DNA of 64,000 bases from Pseudarthrobacter sp. NS4 (GTDB taxonomy: Bacteria; Actinomycetota; Actinomycetes; Actinomycetales; Micrococcaceae), in assembly GCF_024758005.1 (NCBI RefSeq), contig NZ_CP103288.1, forward strand, positions 3,100,001 to 3,164,000. Direction: 5' to 3'. The notes under the pieces were generated by a model. It did not search any database, was not told where the DNA came from, and saw only the letters and a list, made by a program, of their open reading frames with translations. Of this stretch, positions 63,613 through 64,000 are shown piece by piece. The translations under genes and the position numbers were made by a program. Numbering within the stretch: the stretch's first letter is position 1; each line of letters starts with the position of its first letter.

Positions 63613-63646
63613 AAAGCCTCCGGAACCATCAGGTACCGGAGGCTTT
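63613..63646 (-). terminator. Intrinsic terminator downstream of the tRNA-Tyr fragment
   Basis: An 11-bp stem AAAGCCTCCGG (63613-63623) with its complement at 63636-63646 and a 12-base loop. On the minus strand it ends in TTTTT. It is placed as the terminator of a minus-strand tRNA whose 3' half remains at 63654-63706. Confidence 0.8.
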
Positions 63647-63653
63647 CCTTGGG

Positions 63654-63706
63654 TGGCAGATGAGGGATTCGAACCGCCGTAGGCGTTGCCAGCCGATTTA
63701 CAGTTA
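63654..63706 (-). other. 3' half of a tRNA-Tyr (probable att footprint)
   Basis: On the minus strand, from CTGTAAATC (Tyr anticodon loop, GTA) the sequence continues GGCTGGCAACGCCTACGGCG with the Tyr variable arm, then GGTTCGAATCC and the acceptor end CTGCCACC. The 5' half is absent and T-stem pairing is imperfect, so it is not a working tRNA. The orientation (3' end at left) means an island inserted into tRNA-Tyr would extend to the right, beyond 63706. Confidence 0.7.
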
Positions 63707-63902
63707 CAGTGCGTCGGTTTTGTCTACACCCGGGCCCGAACTGAAGTCGCGGATACGTGCGCTGATATCGCCAGCCCTACACCGTGCCCTGAGCACCAGT
63801 TTCGGGGCGTATGCGCCGCTACTCGCATCCTTATAGTTCAGATCCAAGCCGTCACTGCTGTTGGCGCCCTATACTGTGGCTACAAAGTTCTTGCGAGGAA
63901 CC
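63707..63902. other. Gene-free stretch at the start of the putative right-edge island
   Basis: No coding frame is convincing. TATACT (63870-63875) could be the -10 box for the following lipoprotein gene, but no good -35 box is seen. Confidence 0.45.
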
Positions 63903-64000
63903 ATGAAGCCTTTGCCCGCATTATCCGCCCTTGTCTTGGCTCTTGCTGCCTGCACCGCGCCTGTACAGGATGCCCCGCTCCCTGGGGTGGTGACCTCCAC
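63903..64000 (+). CDS. Lipoprotein, N-terminal fragment (cut by window edge)
   Basis: ATG 63903 with GAGGA seven bases upstream opens MKPLPALSALVLALAACTAP: a basic start, hydrophobic core and lipobox LAAC, so the Cys is probably lipidated after export. Only 32 codons are visible. The downstream domain and function are unknown. It is the first gene to the right of the tRNA-Tyr footprint. Confidence 0.7.
   Translation, partial: MKPLPALSALVLALAACTAPVQDAPLPGVVTS

Overview
The window looks like a chromosomal stretch from a high-GC actinobacterium of the Micrococcaceae (Arthrobacter/Pseudarthrobacter type). This rests on the high GC content, an actinobacterial GlnR, mycothiol synthase MshD, PPK next to a NUDIX-phosphatase fusion, a DUF1794/nitrobindin protein and PspC-domain envelope-stress genes. 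The assignment is by pattern recognition, not by a database search.

Layout. 1-2340 (minus strand): tRNA-Trp, secE, nusG, rplK, rplA, the classic translation/secretion cluster. 2614-3831: aspartate-type aminotransferase, followed by 32-bp tandem repeats. 3980-8394: an envelope-stress locus with a PspC-domain histidine kinase and LuxR regulator, divergent from a PspC-toastrack protein and two small membrane proteins. 8637-15064: phosphofructokinase, a GNAT enzyme, a DHA2 exporter, an ankyrin protein, YgfZ, a nitrobindin-like protein and membrane proteins. 15235-23340: glnR behind a structured leader that resembles a cobalamin riboswitch, then mshD, ppk, NUDIX, thyA-folA and a gammaproteobacterial-type asd. 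23404-38176: mostly minus-strand genes for DNA repair, murB, HadA/HadB-like dehydratases, a CitE-like lyase, an alpha-glucosidase with a divergent ROK regulator, a second-type yidC and a YjiH transporter-like protein. 38318-39118: an IclR regulator.

39218-45987 is the accessory region. It holds two secreted proteins of unknown function, an intact IS256-family element with 8-bp target duplication nested in an IS3 remnant, a frameshifted ISL3 transposase next to an 8-bp microsatellite, and a P-loop gene fragment. The segment 42442-45951 is bracketed by perfect 40-bp direct repeats made from the 3' half of tRNA-Met, which is the footprint of a decayed tRNA-integrated island with no integrase left. 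A second footprint, a degenerate 3' half of tRNA-Tyr at about 63654-63706, suggests another island starting at the right edge.

46049-63488 is again ordinary chromosome: tRNA-Thr, a DEAD-box helicase, a MOSC protein, a YgiB/YgiC-like pair with an amino-acid/polyamine permease, an SDR whose C-terminus is encoded by a palindromic repeat, reverse transsulfuration (cystathionine beta-synthase plus MetB-type enzyme), AlkA-type glycosylase, acyl-CoA synthetase, thioredoxin, a thioesterase, a LysM protein and a CBS-domain protein.

Most genes are housekeeping. The strongest leads for something undescribed are the glnR leader RNA, the dispersed 25-bp palindrome (30567 and 53167) and its capture as coding sequence, the tRNA-Met island with its unknown secreted proteins, and the YgiB/YgiC/permease operon.
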